DNA from: Brevundimonas sp.
GTDB lineage: Bacteria; Pseudomonadota; Alphaproteobacteria; Caulobacterales; Caulobacteraceae
NCBI RefSeq assembly: GCF_029945885.1
Contig: NZ_JAQSDK010000006.1
Coordinates: 223,016-287,015, forward strand
Length of the DNA stretch: 64,000 nucleotides
Direction: 5' to 3'
Made by a program: the position numbers and the translations under genes. The notes beneath the pieces are model-generated. The model did not search any database, was not told where the DNA came from, and was given only the letters and a program-made list of their open reading frames with translations. Shown here piece by piece: positions 52,526 to 61,925 of this stretch (position 1 is the first letter of the stretch; the number at the start of each line of letters is the position of its first letter).

Positions 52526-53221
52526 TCAGCTTTCCAGCGCCAGTTCTATCGCGGCCTGTCCATGCAGGGCGGTCGTGTCGAAGAGCGGAACGGTGCTGTC
52601 TCCGGGCTGCACCAGCAGCATTATTTCCGTGCAGCCGAGGATCACCCCCTCGGCCCCGTCGGCGACAAGCCGGGCGATGACCTGTCGATAGAGCTCGCGC
52701 GATTCTGAACGCACTTTTCCGGCTACCAGTTCGTCGTAGATGATCCGGTGAACCTCGGCGCGATCGCGCGCGTTCGGAACGATCACGTCAAGCCCGTGGG
52801 CGTCCCGCAGCCGGCCCTTGTAGAAATCCTGTTCCATTGTGAAGGCCGTGCCCAGCAGGCCGACCTTCCTGACACCCGCGGCGGTGACACGCGCGGCCGT
52901 CGGGTCAACGATGTGAAGCAGGGGGATGGTCACGGCGGCCTGCACGTCCGCGGCCATGCGGTGCATGGTATTGGTGCAGATCAGCAGGACCTCGGCCCCG
53001 GCGGCTTCAAGACGGCGCGCCGCGTCGATCATCCGCGCCGTCAGTGCGGCCCAGTCGCCCTCGTGCTGCAGGCGCTCAATTTCCGAAAAATCGAACGACC
53101 AGAGCAGGCAACGCGCCGACGCCGTCGGTCCCAGCCGGTTGCGCACACCCTCGTTGAGGATGCGATAGTATTCCGCAGAGCTCTCCCAGCTCATGCCGCC
53201 GATCAGCCCGATCATCTTCAT
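52526..53221 (-). CDS. Aspartate/glutamate racemase family protein
   Basis: A 231-residue cofactor-free racemase of the YgeA type. The two catalytic cysteines are Cys82 in LICTNTMH and Cys196 in LGCTEIMLL; the N-terminus MIGLIGGMSWESSAEYYR is the family signature. Such enzymes make D-amino acids, with broad-spectrum activity in YgeA. A second Met at residue 3 (53215) could be the start. It is convergent with the radical-SAM gene (31 bp apart). Confidence 0.9.
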   Translation of the reverse strand: MKMIGLIGGMSWESSAEYYRILNEGVRNRLGPTASARCLLWSFDFSEIERLQHEGDWAALTARMIDAARRLEAAGAEVLLICTNTMHRMAADVQAAVTIPLLHIVDPTAARVTAAGVRKVGLLGTAFTMEQDFYKGRLRDAHGLDVIVPNARDRAEVHRIIYDELVAGKVRSESRELYRQVIARLVADGAEGVILGCTEIMLLVQPGDSTVPLFDTTALHGQAAIELALES

Positions 53222-53268
53222 TCGGCCGGTATAAGGGCCCGGCCTGCATAGACAAGTGACCGTCGTCG

Positions 53269-53676
53269 CTAGTCGTCGTCCGCCGCCGCCGGATCGATGG
53301 CCTGGGTGACCAGGTCGCGCCAGACCGGGTCGGTGTCGTCGACCAGATCGACATCCTCGCGCAGGGCAACCGCCCCACCACCGTCAGGCAGGATCAGACC
53401 CAGGACCTCCATCTCCTCGCCGTCGGGTCCGAGATGGGTCTCGGCCTGGACCACGACCGCCGCCTGTTCCCCGTCGTCCTCCCACCAGATGACCGGCTGT
53501 GGCAGGTCCATCGGGATCGGGCGCGGATCGTCGGTGTCGGCCAGGGCGAACACCGCCCGCCGCGCCTGGACGTCGTCCAGCGTGGCCACCGCCCCGGTGA
53601 AGGGCACCAGCCGGGTCCAGTCGTCAGCGTCAAAGCCGCCGCCGTCCTCGTCGGGCAGGTTGTCGTTCATCGTCAT
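53269..53676 (-). CDS. Acidic protein of unknown function, coupled to RNA methyltransferase
   Basis: A 135-residue, very acidic protein (MTMNDNLPDEDGGGFDADDW; C-terminus IDPAAADDD) with a beta-rich middle part PIPMDLPQPVIWWEDDGEQAAVVVQAE. I do not recognise a family. The ATG 53676 overlaps the stop of the RlmD-like gene as ATGA, so it is made together with that enzyme; ATG 53670 is a possible alternative. It could be a small partner protein, which is inference. Confidence 0.7.
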   Translation of the reverse strand: MTMNDNLPDEDGGGFDADDWTRLVPFTGAVATLDDVQARRAVFALADTDDPRPIPMDLPQPVIWWEDDGEQAAVVVQAETHLGPDGEEMEVLGLILPDGGGAVALREDVDLVDDTDPVWRDLVTQAIDPAAADDD

Positions 53677-54932
53677 CGCCGGAACACCCCGACCAGCTCG
53701 ACATGGGCCGACCACAGGAATTGATCGATCGGGGTGACCCGCTCCAGCACGAAGCCGGCGTCGATCAGCACCCGGGCATCGCGGGCGAAGCTCTGCGGAT
53801 TGCACGATACGCCGACGACGACCGAGGCCCTGGTGTCGACAATCTGCATCGTCTGGTCGATCGCTCCGGCGCGGGGCGGGTCGAAGACGATGGCGTCACA
53901 GCCCTTCAGGTCGTGCGGCGTCAGCGGCCGGCGGAACAGGTCGCGGGCCTCGGCGGTGATCGAGCGCAGCCCCTGGGCCGTGCCGGTACCGGCCTTCAGC
54001 GCCGCGATTCCGGCAGCGGAGGAGTCCGCCGCCAGCACCGGGGCCACGGTCGCCAGCGGGAAGCTGAATGCCCCCGAGCCGCAGAACAGGTCGGCGATCT
54101 TCTTTGCCCCCTGCACCGCCGCCACGGCTCGCGCGGTCATGGCCGCCTCGGCCTCGGGCACGGCCTGCAGGAAGCCGCCCGGCGGCAGGGGCACGGTCGC
54201 GGGACCGAACATCACCGTCGGCTGCCGCATCATGGCCAGGGTTTCTCCGGCCAGGCTCAGTCGGGCCAGGTCGGCGACATTGGCGGCCCGGATCGCCTGC
54301 ATCTGCCGGTCGCGCGACAGCCCCCCCGACTTGCGCTCAACCCCGGTCACATCGACGTCCAGCCCGGTCAGGGTCAGGGTCACATGCAGGGTCGGAGCCG
54401 ATTTCGGATGCTCCAGAAACGCCTCGGCCACCCGGGTCAGGGCCGGAAAAGCCGCGACCAGCCGCGGATCGGCCACCGGACAGGCGGTGACCTCGACCAG
54501 TCGCCACGACTTGCGGGCCTTGAACCCCAGGATGACCCGGCCGTCGGGTCCGCGTCGCGCGTGCAGGGCCAGCCGCCGGCGCGTGCCGGGGGGGACGGCC
54601 ACGGTCGCCTCGATTTCGGTCTCGATGCCTTCGCGCGCCAGGGCCAGCCGCACCTGCTCCTGTTTCCAGTCCAGATAGGGGGCGGCGGCCCAGTGTTGCA
54701 GCGAACAACCGCCGCAGTCGCCATAGTGGGGCGAGACCGGGGCGATCCGCTCGGGGCTGGCCTCGACGACTTCGATATCGCTGGCCCGCCCGTCCCGCAC
54801 CCTCGCCCGCACCGTCTCGCCCGCCAGGGTCAGGGGCGCAAAAACCGGCCCGTCCGGCGTGTCGGCGATGCCGTCGCCCTGGCCGCCGAGGCGGTTGATC
54901 TTCAGCAGGGTCAGGGGGGCGTTCTCGGTCAT
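53673..54932 (-). CDS. 23S rRNA (uracil-5-)-methyltransferase-like enzyme (RlmD/RumA family)
   Basis: A 419-residue RNA m5U methyltransferase. An N-terminal TRAM domain (LLKINRLGGQGDGIADTPDG) is followed by the iron-sulfur-type cluster PHYGDCGGCSLQHW, the SAM-binding site IADLFCGSGAFSFPLA, the FDPPRAGAIDQ motif and the catalytic cysteine in GVSCNPQSFARD. The nucleotide target is likely in 23S rRNA. It is translationally coupled to the acidic protein gene downstream. Confidence 0.9.
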   Translation of the reverse strand: MTENAPLTLLKINRLGGQGDGIADTPDGPVFAPLTLAGETVRARVRDGRASDIEVVEASPERIAPVSPHYGDCGGCSLQHWAAAPYLDWKQEQVRLALAREGIETEIEATVAVPPGTRRRLALHARRGPDGRVILGFKARKSWRLVEVTACPVADPRLVAAFPALTRVAEAFLEHPKSAPTLHVTLTLTGLDVDVTGVERKSGGLSRDRQMQAIRAANVADLARLSLAGETLAMMRQPTVMFGPATVPLPPGGFLQAVPEAEAAMTARAVAAVQGAKKIADLFCGSGAFSFPLATVAPVLAADSSAAGIAALKAGTGTAQGLRSITAEARDLFRRPLTPHDLKGCDAIVFDPPRAGAIDQTMQIVDTRASVVVGVSCNPQSFARDARVLIDAGFVLERVTPIDQFLWSAHVELVGVFRR

Positions 54933-55093
54933 GGCCGCCTTCTAGCCCGGCTGGGCCCCCGCGCGAAACATGAACGAAGATGAACGGCTTGCTCAAAGCC
55001 CGTTCAGCTTCACCCCCCTATCTATCGGGGCAACAGACAGGGGTCCGAACGGTTCGGCTTCCAGGTTTGCCAAAGGGAAACAGGATCACCCCT

Positions 55094-55801
55094 ATGTTTG
55101 ACCGCTTCTCCAGCCGCTCCGCCGCCGTCGTCGCCCTCGCCGCCGCGGGCTTGATGATGATCCCGGCCGCCGCCTCGGCCCAGGCCTACGGCTATCAGGG
55201 ACAGGCCCGGAACTACGCCTCCGGGGGCTATGGCCAGCCGTATAACTACAATCGCGCCGGACCGTCGGGTTATGCCGACTCCTGCGTCCAGGGCCGCCAG
55301 ACTGCCGGCGGCCTCGTCGGGGCCACGGTCGGGGCCATCGCCGGCTCCCAGATCGCCGCCCGGGGCCGTCGCACCGAGGGCAGTATCCTCGGTGGCGTGC
55401 TCGGGGCTGTGGTCGGGGCCAGTGTCGGCAACAGCTCGGCCCAGGGGTGCGACAGCCGCTACGGCCAGGGCGGTTACAGCCAGAACGGCTATGGCCAGCC
55501 GGCCTACGGCTCGACCGGCTACGGCGCGACCGGCTACGGCGCGAACGGCTACGGTTCCAACAGCTACGGCTATGACAACCGGGACCAGGGCTACGGCCGT
55601 GACGACCGTCGCTATGACGACCGCCGCACCGATGACCGTCGCTATGACGGCTATGGCCAGCCGGTCCGTGACGCCCGTTATCAGAACACCGACGAATGCC
55701 GCCTCGCCGAGAGCCGCATCCGTCTGCCCGACGGCCGGGATGAGGTGCGCTATGTCCGCACCTGCCCCGACCAGAACGGCCGCTATCGCGTCGTCGATTA
55801 A
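55094..55801 (+). CDS. Secreted glycine-zipper protein with Tyr/Gly pentapeptide repeats
   Basis: A 235-residue protein with a signal peptide (MFDRFSSRSAAVVALAAAGL onward, cleavage near AAASAQ) and a glycine-zipper pair (GGLVGATVGAIAGSQIA; SILGGVLGAVVGASVG). Then a strict five-residue repeat places Tyr at 123, 128, 133, 138, 143, 148, 153 and 158. A second five-residue repeat, DDRRY/DDRRT/DDRRY, spans residues 170-184. A compact Cys-containing C-terminus (ECRLAESRI; YVRTCPDQN) closes the protein. The zipper is of the kind seen in envelope proteins; the repeats are low-complexity. Function unknown. Confidence 0.85.
   Translation: MFDRFSSRSAAVVALAAAGLMMIPAAASAQAYGYQGQARNYASGGYGQPYNYNRAGPSGYADSCVQGRQTAGGLVGATVGAIAGSQIAARGRRTEGSILGGVLGAVVGASVGNSSAQGCDSRYGQGGYSQNGYGQPAYGSTGYGATGYGANGYGSNSYGYDNRDQGYGRDDRRYDDRRTDDRRYDGYGQPVRDARYQNTDECRLAESRIRLPDGRDEVRYVRTCPDQNGRYRVVD
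55460..55648. repeat. 15-bp repeats coding for pentapeptides YGxxG and DDRRY
   Basis: The coding sequence has a 15-bp period through this stretch: eight Tyr-led pentapeptides followed, after a short linker, by three Asp/Arg-led ones. The DNA copies are diverged but the five-residue register is held within each block. Confidence 0.85.
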
Positions 55802-55835
55802 TTAACAGCCCCCCTGTCGATCGACGACGTGACGG

Positions 55836-55867
55836 GAGCCGCCGGTGGAGAGATCCGCCGGCGGCTC
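55836..55867. terminator. Possible bidirectional terminator between convergent genes
   Basis: A 10-bp perfect stem GAGCCGCCGG/CCGGCGGCTC with a 12-base loop lies between the ends of the glycine-zipper gene (plus) and tlyA (minus). No clear T-run follows, so the call rests on position and stem strength only. Confidence 0.4.
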
Positions 55868-55886
55868 TCCTATGTCCGGGGTCAGG

Positions 55887-56627
55887 TCAGTCCGGCCGCT
55901 TTTGCGCCCACAGCAGGAATTCGATGTTGCCGTCGCCGCCGGTGATCGGACTTTCGGTCGTTTCGCGAACGGTCCAGCCCTCGCCCTCCAGCCAGGCACT
56001 GACCGACTCTACCGCCCGGATATGGGCCTCGGGGTCCTTGACCACCCCCTTCTTGCCGCCGCCACCCGGGCCTTCGGCCTCGAACTGCGGCTTGATCAGG
56101 GTGACCAGATCGGCCCCGGCCGCCGCCAGCGCCAGTGCCGCCGGCAGCACCTTGGCCAGGCCGATGAAGCTCGCGTCGCACACGATCAGCTCCGGCGTTT
56201 CCGGGATCAGCTCGGCCGTCAGGATCCGGGCGTCGGTCTTGTCCAGATTGACCACCCTTTCCGCCGCGGCGACACGCGGATGCAACTGGTCGGAACCCAC
56301 GTCGACCGCATAGATCCGGTCCGCACCGCGGGACAGGCAGACCTCGGTAAAGCCCCCGGTCGAGGCCCCGACGTCCAGCACCACCCGACCCTCGACCGGC
56401 ACCGGCCACAGCGTCAGGGCGTGGTCCAGCTTCAGCCCGCCGCGCCCGACCCAGCGATGGGCGTCGACCACGGTCAGAACGGCGTCGTCCGGAATGGACT
56501 GGGCCACGATCCGCGCCGGGACGCCGTTGACGGTCACCCCGCCGGCCTCGATCGCGGCCCGGGCCTTGGCCCGGCTGTCGGTCAGACCCCGGGCGACCAG
56601 CAACTGGTCCAGGCGGACCCGTTTCAT
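55887..56627 (-). CDS. tlyA: TlyA-family rRNA methyltransferase
   Basis: A 246-residue protein. An N-terminal S4 RNA-binding domain ([24 protein letters not shown]) is followed by an FtsJ-like methyltransferase with [21 protein letters not shown] and [18 protein letters not shown]. TlyA enzymes 2'-O-methylate cytidines in rRNA, and some are annotated as hemolysins by tradition. The ATG overlaps the valS stop as ATGA. Confidence 0.92.
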   Translation of the reverse strand: MKRVRLDQLLVARGLTDSRAKARAAIEAGGVTVNGVPARIVAQSIPDDAVLTVVDAHRWVGRGGLKLDHALTLWPVPVEGRVVLDVGASTGGFTEVCLSRGADRIYAVDVGSDQLHPRVAAAERVVNLDKTDARILTAELIPETPELIVCDASFIGLAKVLPAALALAAAGADLVTLIKPQFEAEGPGGGGKKGVVKDPEAHIRAVESVSAWLEGEGWTVRETTESPITGGDGNIEFLLWAQKRPD

Positions 56628-59428
56628 CCCAGATCGTCCAGACGGGCCAGCGCAGCCCCCAGCCGGGTCCGGCCCTCCTCGGCCTCGACCAGTTTGGCGC
56701 GTTGCTCGTCGATCACCGCCGCCGCGGCCCTGGCCACAAAATTGGGATTGCCCAGCTTCTTGTTCACATGGGCGATGTCGCTGTCGAAGGCGGCGATCTC
56801 CTTGGTCAGGCGCGCCCGTTCGGCGGCCAGATCGATCAGGCCGGTCAGGGACAGGGCCACACCCTCGCTATTGCTGACGAAACTGACCGCCCCGGCCGGG
56901 GCCGCCTCGGCCGCGTCGACGGTCGACACCCGCGCCAGGGTCAGGATCAGCGCCCGGTGCCGATCGATCCGGGCCGCCGTCTCCGGCGACGGTCGCACGA
57001 AGGTCAGGGGCGGCTTGGCGCCCGGCGGCACATTCATCTCGGCCCGCAGCTGGCGAACCTCGGTTACCAGATCGACCAGCCAGCCGATCTCGGCCTCGGC
57101 CCCGGCATCGACGAAACTGTCCGGCAGCTCAGGCCAGCTCGACCCGATCAGCAGGGTCGCGCGAGGCGGACCTTCCTTGCCCAGCTCCGCCCACAGTTCC
57201 TCGGTGATGAAGGGCATGACCGGGTGCAGCAGGGCCAGGGTCTGGTCCAGGGCCCAGGCCGTCATGGCCCGGGTCTCGGCCCTGGCGGCCTCATCCGTGC
57301 CCATGAACACCGGCTTGGCCAGCTCCAGATACCAGTCGCAGAACACGTTCCAGACGAACCGGTACAGGGCGCTGGCCGCATCATCGAACCGTCCGCCCTC
57401 GATGGCACCGGCCACGGCCCGTTCGGTCTTCAGCAGTTCGCCGCGGATCCAGCGGTTGATGGTCTGGTCAACCGTGGCCGGGTCAAAGCCCGCGACCCGG
57501 CGCGCCTCGTTCATCTGGCTGAAGCGGGCGGCGTTCCACAGTTTGGTGCCGAAATTCCGATACCCTTCAATACGCTGACGGCTGAGCTTGATGTCGCGTG
57601 TACCCGACAATATGGCCATGGTGAAGCGCAGGGGGTCGGCCCCCAGCTCGTCGATGATGACCAGGGGGTCGATGACATTGCCCTTGGACTTGCTCATCTT
57701 CTGGCCCTTCTCGTCGCGGACCAGGCCATTGATGATCACCCGTTTGAACGGCACCTCATCCATAAAGTGAAGGCCCATCATCATCATCCGGGCGACCCAG
57801 AAGAAGATGATGTCGGCGGCGGTGACGAGGTCAGAGGTCGGATAGAAGCGTTCGAGGTCCTCGGTCTTCTCGGGCCAGCCCATGGTCGAGAACGGCCACA
57901 GGGCCGAGCTGAACCAGGTGTCCAGCACGTCCTCGTCCTGGGTCAGGGCGGTCTCGGCACCATAGTGGTCGCGCGCGGCGGCCCGGGCGTCGTCCTCGGT
58001 CTCCTCGACGAAGATGGTCCCGTCCGGCCCGTACCAGGCCGGGATCCGGTGACCCCACCACAGCTGCCGCGAGATGCACCACGGCTCAATGTTGCGCAGC
58101 CATTCGAAATAGATCTTCTCGTAGCTCTTCGGCTCGAACACCGTGTCGCCCTGCTCCACCGCCTTGATCGCCGGCTGGGCCAGGGTGTGGGCATCGACGT
58201 ACCACTGGTCCGTCAGCCACGGCTCGATGACCACGCCCGAGCGGTCGCCGTGCGGGACGACGTGCTTCGTCTTCTCGATGTCCTTCAGCCAGCCTTCGGC
58301 CTCGGCCCGGGCGACGATGGCCTTGCGCGCCGCGAAGCGGTCGAGCCCCCGAAGGTCGGACGGAATCGAGTCGATGACACTCAAATGTGGGTCATAGGTG
58401 ACCTCACCCGTCACAGGGTTCTCGCGAACGTCGACGTCGTTCATGCTCAGGATTTGAGCGGACGCATTCAGAATATTGATCGACGGCAGCCCGGCCCGCT
58501 TGCCGACCTGGAAGTCGTTGAAGTCGTGCGCCGGCGTGATCTTCACCGCGCCCGAGCCCTTGGTCGGGTCAGCGTAGTCGTCGGCAACGATCGGGATGCG
58601 GCGGCCCGTGATCGGCAGGATCACCGACTTGCCGACGATTGAGGCATAGCGTTCATCGGTCGGGTGAACCGCGACGCCCGTATCGCCCAGCATCGTTTCT
58701 GGCCGGGTCGTCGCCACGACGATGTAATCGCGCGTCTCCCAATCCGTCGCCTTGCCATCCTCGTCGAAAGCGACCGGATGTTCGTACGTCTCGCCGTCCG
58801 CCAGTGGATAGGCGAAATGCCAATAGGCCCCCTCCATCTCCCGCTGCTCGACCTCGAGATCGCTGATCGCCGTCTGGAAATGCGGGTCCCAGTTGACCAG
58901 CCGCTTGTCGCGATAGATCAGGCCTTCCTTGTGCAGCCGCACGAACACCTTGCGCACGGCGGCGTTCAGACCCTCGTCGAGGGTGAACCGCTCGCGGCTC
59001 CAGTCGCACGATGCGCCCAGCCGGCGCAGCTGCTGCACGATGGCCCCGCCGCTCTCGGCCTTCCAGTCCCAGATCTTTTCGACGAAGGCCTCGCGCCCCA
59101 TCTCGCGACGGCCGACATTGCCGGCGGCGGCCAGCTGGCGCTCGACCACCATCTGGGTGGCGATACCGGCGTGATCGGTGCCGGGCAGCCACAGCACCGC
59201 CTTGCCTTTCATCCGGTGATAGCGGGCCAGGATGTCCTGCAGGGTGTTGTTCAGCGCATGGCCGACATGCAGCGAGCCGGTGACGTTCGGCGGCGGAATG
59301 ACGATCGAATAGGCGTCGGCCGCCCCGTCGGTGGCCGCGGCGTCGCGCGGCGCGAACAGACCACTCTGCTCCCAGGCGTCGTACAGGCGGGGTTCGGCGG
59401 CGGTCGGATCGAAGGTCTTGTCGAGCAT
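56624..59428 (-). CDS. valS: Valyl-tRNA synthetase
   Basis: A 934-residue class I synthetase. The HIGH motif is [10 protein letters not shown], the KMSKS motif is [12 protein letters not shown], the editing domain spans about residues 200-390, and a C-terminal coiled-coil arm has [38 protein letters not shown] sequence. ATG 59428 ([19 protein letters not shown]) gives the family start. It lies downstream of popZ behind a terminator and is coupled to tlyA. Confidence 0.97.
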   Translation of the reverse strand: MLDKTFDPTAAEPRLYDAWEQSGLFAPRDAAATDGAADAYSIVIPPPNVTGSLHVGHALNNTLQDILARYHRMKGKAVLWLPGTDHAGIATQMVVERQLAAAGNVGRREMGREAFVEKIWDWKAESGGAIVQQLRRLGASCDWSRERFTLDEGLNAAVRKVFVRLHKEGLIYRDKRLVNWDPHFQTAISDLEVEQREMEGAYWHFAYPLADGETYEHPVAFDEDGKATDWETRDYIVVATTRPETMLGDTGVAVHPTDERYASIVGKSVILPITGRRIPIVADDYADPTKGSGAVKITPAHDFNDFQVGKRAGLPSINILNASAQILSMNDVDVRENPVTGEVTYDPHLSVIDSIPSDLRGLDRFAARKAIVARAEAEGWLKDIEKTKHVVPHGDRSGVVIEPWLTDQWYVDAHTLAQPAIKAVEQGDTVFEPKSYEKIYFEWLRNIEPWCISRQLWWGHRIPAWYGPDGTIFVEETEDDARAAARDHYGAETALTQDEDVLDTWFSSALWPFSTMGWPEKTEDLERFYPTSDLVTAADIIFFWVARMMMMGLHFMDEVPFKRVIINGLVRDEKGQKMSKSKGNVIDPLVIIDELGADPLRFTMAILSGTRDIKLSRQRIEGYRNFGTKLWNAARFSQMNEARRVAGFDPATVDQTINRWIRGELLKTERAVAGAIEGGRFDDAASALYRFVWNVFCDWYLELAKPVFMGTDEAARAETRAMTAWALDQTLALLHPVMPFITEELWAELGKEGPPRATLLIGSSWPELPDSFVDAGAEAEIGWLVDLVTEVRQLRAEMNVPPGAKPPLTFVRPSPETAARIDRHRALILTLARVSTVDAAEAAPAGAVSFVSNSEGVALSLTGLIDLAAERARLTKEIAAFDSDIAHVNKKLGNPNFVARAAAAVIDEQRAKLVEAEEGRTRLGAALARLDDLG

Positions 59429-59445
59429 GACGGAATTCGTTTCGG

Positions 59446-59480
59446 CAAAAGGAAAGGGCGGCCCCACCGGAGCCGCCCTT
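59446..59480 (-). terminator. Intrinsic terminator between popZ and valS
   Basis: A perfect 9-bp stem AAGGGCGGC/GCCGCCCTT (59454-59462, 59472-59480) is followed on the minus strand by TCCTTTT. It ends popZ transcription about 20 bases before the valS start. Confidence 0.8.
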
Positions 59481-59508
59481 GTGATCTAGTCGCAGTGGAC
59501 GCGGAGGG

Positions 59509-60111
59509 CTAGCCGGCGGTGCGGGCGATGCGTTCGACTTCCTTGCGTACCTCGGCCTCGACGATGCCCGGCAGATGGGCGTCCAGCCATTCCTTCAGCA
59601 TCGGGCGCAGCAGGGCACGAGCCAGGTCGTCGATGGTCAGGCCACTGCCGAGGCTCGGCTCGGACGACTCGGACGGGCGCATCGCGGCGGCCAGACCGGC
59701 GAAGGCCGAGGCGGCACTGGCGGCGGCGCTGTCGCCGACGATTCGATTGTAGGCCGGTGCAGGCGCGGCCTGGGGCGCGGGTTCGGCTTCCGGCTCTGGA
59801 GCCGGTTCGATCTCGGCGGCCGGGGCCGGAAAGGCGTCGGGCTCAGCGACGTCCAGATCGCCGATCACCTCGGCGGCCGGGGCCTCATAGGGTTCGGTCA
59901 GTTCGAGGACATCCTCATCCTCGAAAACGGGGTCCCCGACCGGTTCGGGCTCGGCGGCGGCGGCCTCGACCGGGGCCGGTTCCGGCTCAGCCTCCGGCTC
60001 GGGCGCGGCGGCCTGGGCCGTCTCCGCCGGGGCGTCGTCTTCGGAGATGATCCGGCGGATCGACGCCAGGATCTCCTCCATCGTCGGTTCCTGGGCGGTC
60101 TGGTCGGTCAT
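59509..60111 (-). CDS. popZ: Polar organizing protein PopZ
   Basis: A 200-residue protein with the PopZ (DUF2497) build: an N-terminal helix EEILASIRRIISEDDAPAE for partner binding, a long Pro/Glu/Ala-rich acidic disordered middle (about residues 30-125), and a C-terminal oligomerisation region (LTIDDLARALLRPMLKEWLDAHLPGIVEAEVRKEVERIAR, here read in pieces). In Caulobacter crescentus PopZ (about 177 residues) builds the polar matrix that anchors ParB-parS and cell-cycle kinases. The start at ATG 60111 (MTDQTAQEPTMEEIL) matches that protein well. It is the best organism marker in this window. Confidence 0.95.
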   Translation of the reverse strand: MTDQTAQEPTMEEILASIRRIISEDDAPAETAQAAAPEPEAEPEPAPVEAAAAEPEPVGDPVFEDEDVLELTEPYEAPAAEVIGDLDVAEPDAFPAPAAEIEPAPEPEAEPAPQAAPAPAYNRIVGDSAAASAASAFAGLAAAMRPSESSEPSLGSGLTIDDLARALLRPMLKEWLDAHLPGIVEAEVRKEVERIARTAG

Positions 60112-60267
60112 GATGTACCCTTGAACGAAACCTGGCGGCGCAACGCAAACGCGGCCGACGGACATTGGGGGGACGGGGGCGACTGCACCATCCCTTGTGC
60201 CTTGTCGTCGCATCTACGCCCGGCGGAATCAACGCCCGTTTTTCGCCTGTCAGGCTATATTTAAGCT

Positions 60268-60306
60268 CCGGGGGCGGTTCGGTCCCCTGACCGTCGCCGC
60301 CCCCGG
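60268..60306 (-). terminator. Stem-loop after the TolC-like gene
   Basis: A 10-bp perfect stem CCGGGGGCGG/CCGCCCCCGG (60297-60306 paired with 60268-60277) lies directly after the stop of the outer-membrane efflux gene. An AT-rich stretch, AGCTTAAATATAG on the minus strand, follows instead of a T-run. The AT-rich stretch may serve popZ transcription. Confidence 0.4.
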
Positions 60307-60314
60307 TGCCTGGA

Positions 60315-61793
60315 TCACTGGCCGGGCGCGGTGCGGATGATTTCGGACTTCAGCTGCTGATCGATCGGCGCATCCTCGGCGTCGTTGGCCGGGACGACCG
60401 GCGGGGCAGCGAATCGGTCGATAGCCTCGAAAACGCCGTCCCACGGCAGGCCGCCATTGTTGCGGACCCGGTCGTAGTTGGCGCGGGCGTCATAGACGTC
60501 GATGCCCGGATCGAGGTCCTGGCCTTCCAGCCGGCCCATCGAGGCCAGCAGCTGGGCCTGGGCCACATATTCGTTGCGGCGGGCACTGGCCAGGGACACC
60601 TGGGCGCTACGCAGTTCCAGCTCCTGGTTCAGCACGTCCAGCGTGGTGCGCAGACCCACCTGGGCCTCCTGGCGAACGCCCTCGGCGGCAACCGAGGCGG
60701 CGCGAACCGCTTCCTGTCCTGCCTGGAGGGCGGCGCGGGCCGAGATCACCTGGGCATAGGCATTGCTGACCGCCTGCAGCACCTGACGGCGACGGCCCTC
60801 CCCGTTGATCTGGGCGACATTGGCCTGTTCCAGCGCCTGGGCGACCCGCGAGCGGTTCAGCCCGCCGGTGAACAGCGGCACCGAGACCGAGGCCCCGGCC
60901 TGGAAGCTGGTGTTTTCCCCCAGGTCAAAGCCCCGAAGATCGTTGGAGGCCCCGCCATAGGAGGCGGTCAGACGCGCCGAGGGCAGATACTCCGCCCGGG
61001 CGGCGGCGACGCGGGCCTCGGCGGCCTGCAGCGCATAGTCGGCGGCCCTTACCCCGGGGTTCTCGGCCAGGGCAACGTCCAGGGCCACGTCGAAATCGGT
61101 CGGCACGCCCGGCAGGGCCGGCAGGGCCGACAGGTCCGACGGTGCCTGGCCGACGACGGCGGCATAGGCGGCGCGGGATACGGACAACTGGGCCCGGGCA
61201 TTGGCCAGGTCCGCGTCGGACTGGGCCAGACGTGCTTCGGACTGGGCCACGTCGGTGCGGGTGATTTCGCCGACCTCGAACCGGGCACTCGACTCATCCA
61301 GCTGACGCTGCAGGACGCTGATGTTGTCCTGGCGCACCTGGAGAATCTCCATGTCGCGCAGCACATCGGCATAGGCCTGGATGACCGAGGTCAGCACCTG
61401 CTGTTCGACATCACGCAGATTTTCCCGGCCGGCGAGGATATTGGCCTCGGCGGCGGTGATGCCGTGGCCGACGCGGCCGGCACTGTACAGCGTCTGTGAC
61501 AGGCCGACGCTGGCGCTGCCCGAGGTTGAATCCGTATTGCCGACCCCTCGCGTCTCGGCATAGCTGTAGGCGGCGCCGACGCTGAGATCGACCTGCGGCC
61601 GCAGCCCGGCGCGGGCCTGGACAATGGTCTCGTCCAGCGACCGCTGGCTGGCCCGCTGGGCCAGCAGGGTCGGATTGGTCCGGTAGGCCAGGGCCAGGGC
61701 GTCCTTCAGGCTCTCGGCCCAGGCCGGTGCGGCGAGACCGGCGACCATTGTGGCCATGGCCACCGAAGCGAGCGCGCGCGAGCGTATCAACAT
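60315..61793 (-). CDS. TolC-family outer-membrane efflux protein (RsaF-like)
   Basis: A 492-residue outer-membrane channel protein. A signal peptide ends near AAPAWAES; two TolC repeats follow, each with LALAYRTNPTLLAQRA / DVALAENPGVRAADYAL starts, periplasmic coiled coils, and strand regions GLRPQVDLSVGAAYSY and ARLTASYGG. The family joins a type I secretion or RND pump. In Caulobacter RsaF proteins export the S-layer protein; here no ABC exporter genes are adjacent. The leader at 61794-61925 holds two inverted repeats. Confidence 0.9.
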   Translation of the reverse strand: MLIRSRALASVAMATMVAGLAAPAWAESLKDALALAYRTNPTLLAQRASQRSLDETIVQARAGLRPQVDLSVGAAYSYAETRGVGNTDSTSGSASVGLSQTLYSAGRVGHGITAAEANILAGRENLRDVEQQVLTSVIQAYADVLRDMEILQVRQDNISVLQRQLDESSARFEVGEITRTDVAQSEARLAQSDADLANARAQLSVSRAAYAAVVGQAPSDLSALPALPGVPTDFDVALDVALAENPGVRAADYALQAAEARVAAARAEYLPSARLTASYGGASNDLRGFDLGENTSFQAGASVSVPLFTGGLNRSRVAQALEQANVAQINGEGRRRQVLQAVSNAYAQVISARAALQAGQEAVRAASVAAEGVRQEAQVGLRTTLDVLNQELELRSAQVSLASARRNEYVAQAQLLASMGRLEGQDLDPGIDVYDARANYDRVRNNGGLPWDGVFEAIDRFAAPPVVPANDAEDAPIDQQLKSEIIRTAPGQ

Positions 61794-61808
61794 AAGCCGT
61801 TCCTGCCT

Positions 61809-61831
61809 GACGGACCCTGAACCGGTCCGTC
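61809..61831. promoter_or_regulatory. Inverted repeat upstream of the TolC-like gene
   Basis: GACGGACC-CTGAACC-GGTCCGTC is a perfect 8-bp inverted repeat, 16 bases upstream of the start codon on the minus strand. A second, TGGCGTA/TACGCCA (61842-61875), lies further upstream. Both are possible regulator sites or leader structure. Confidence 0.35.
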
Positions 61832-61925
61832 CTCTGTTCGTTGGCGTAAGTGCGAGATCAACACGCCATACGCCAGTTAAGTTTTTTTCACCCTTGCGGG
61901 CCGGGACGTCGTCAACGACGCGGTC

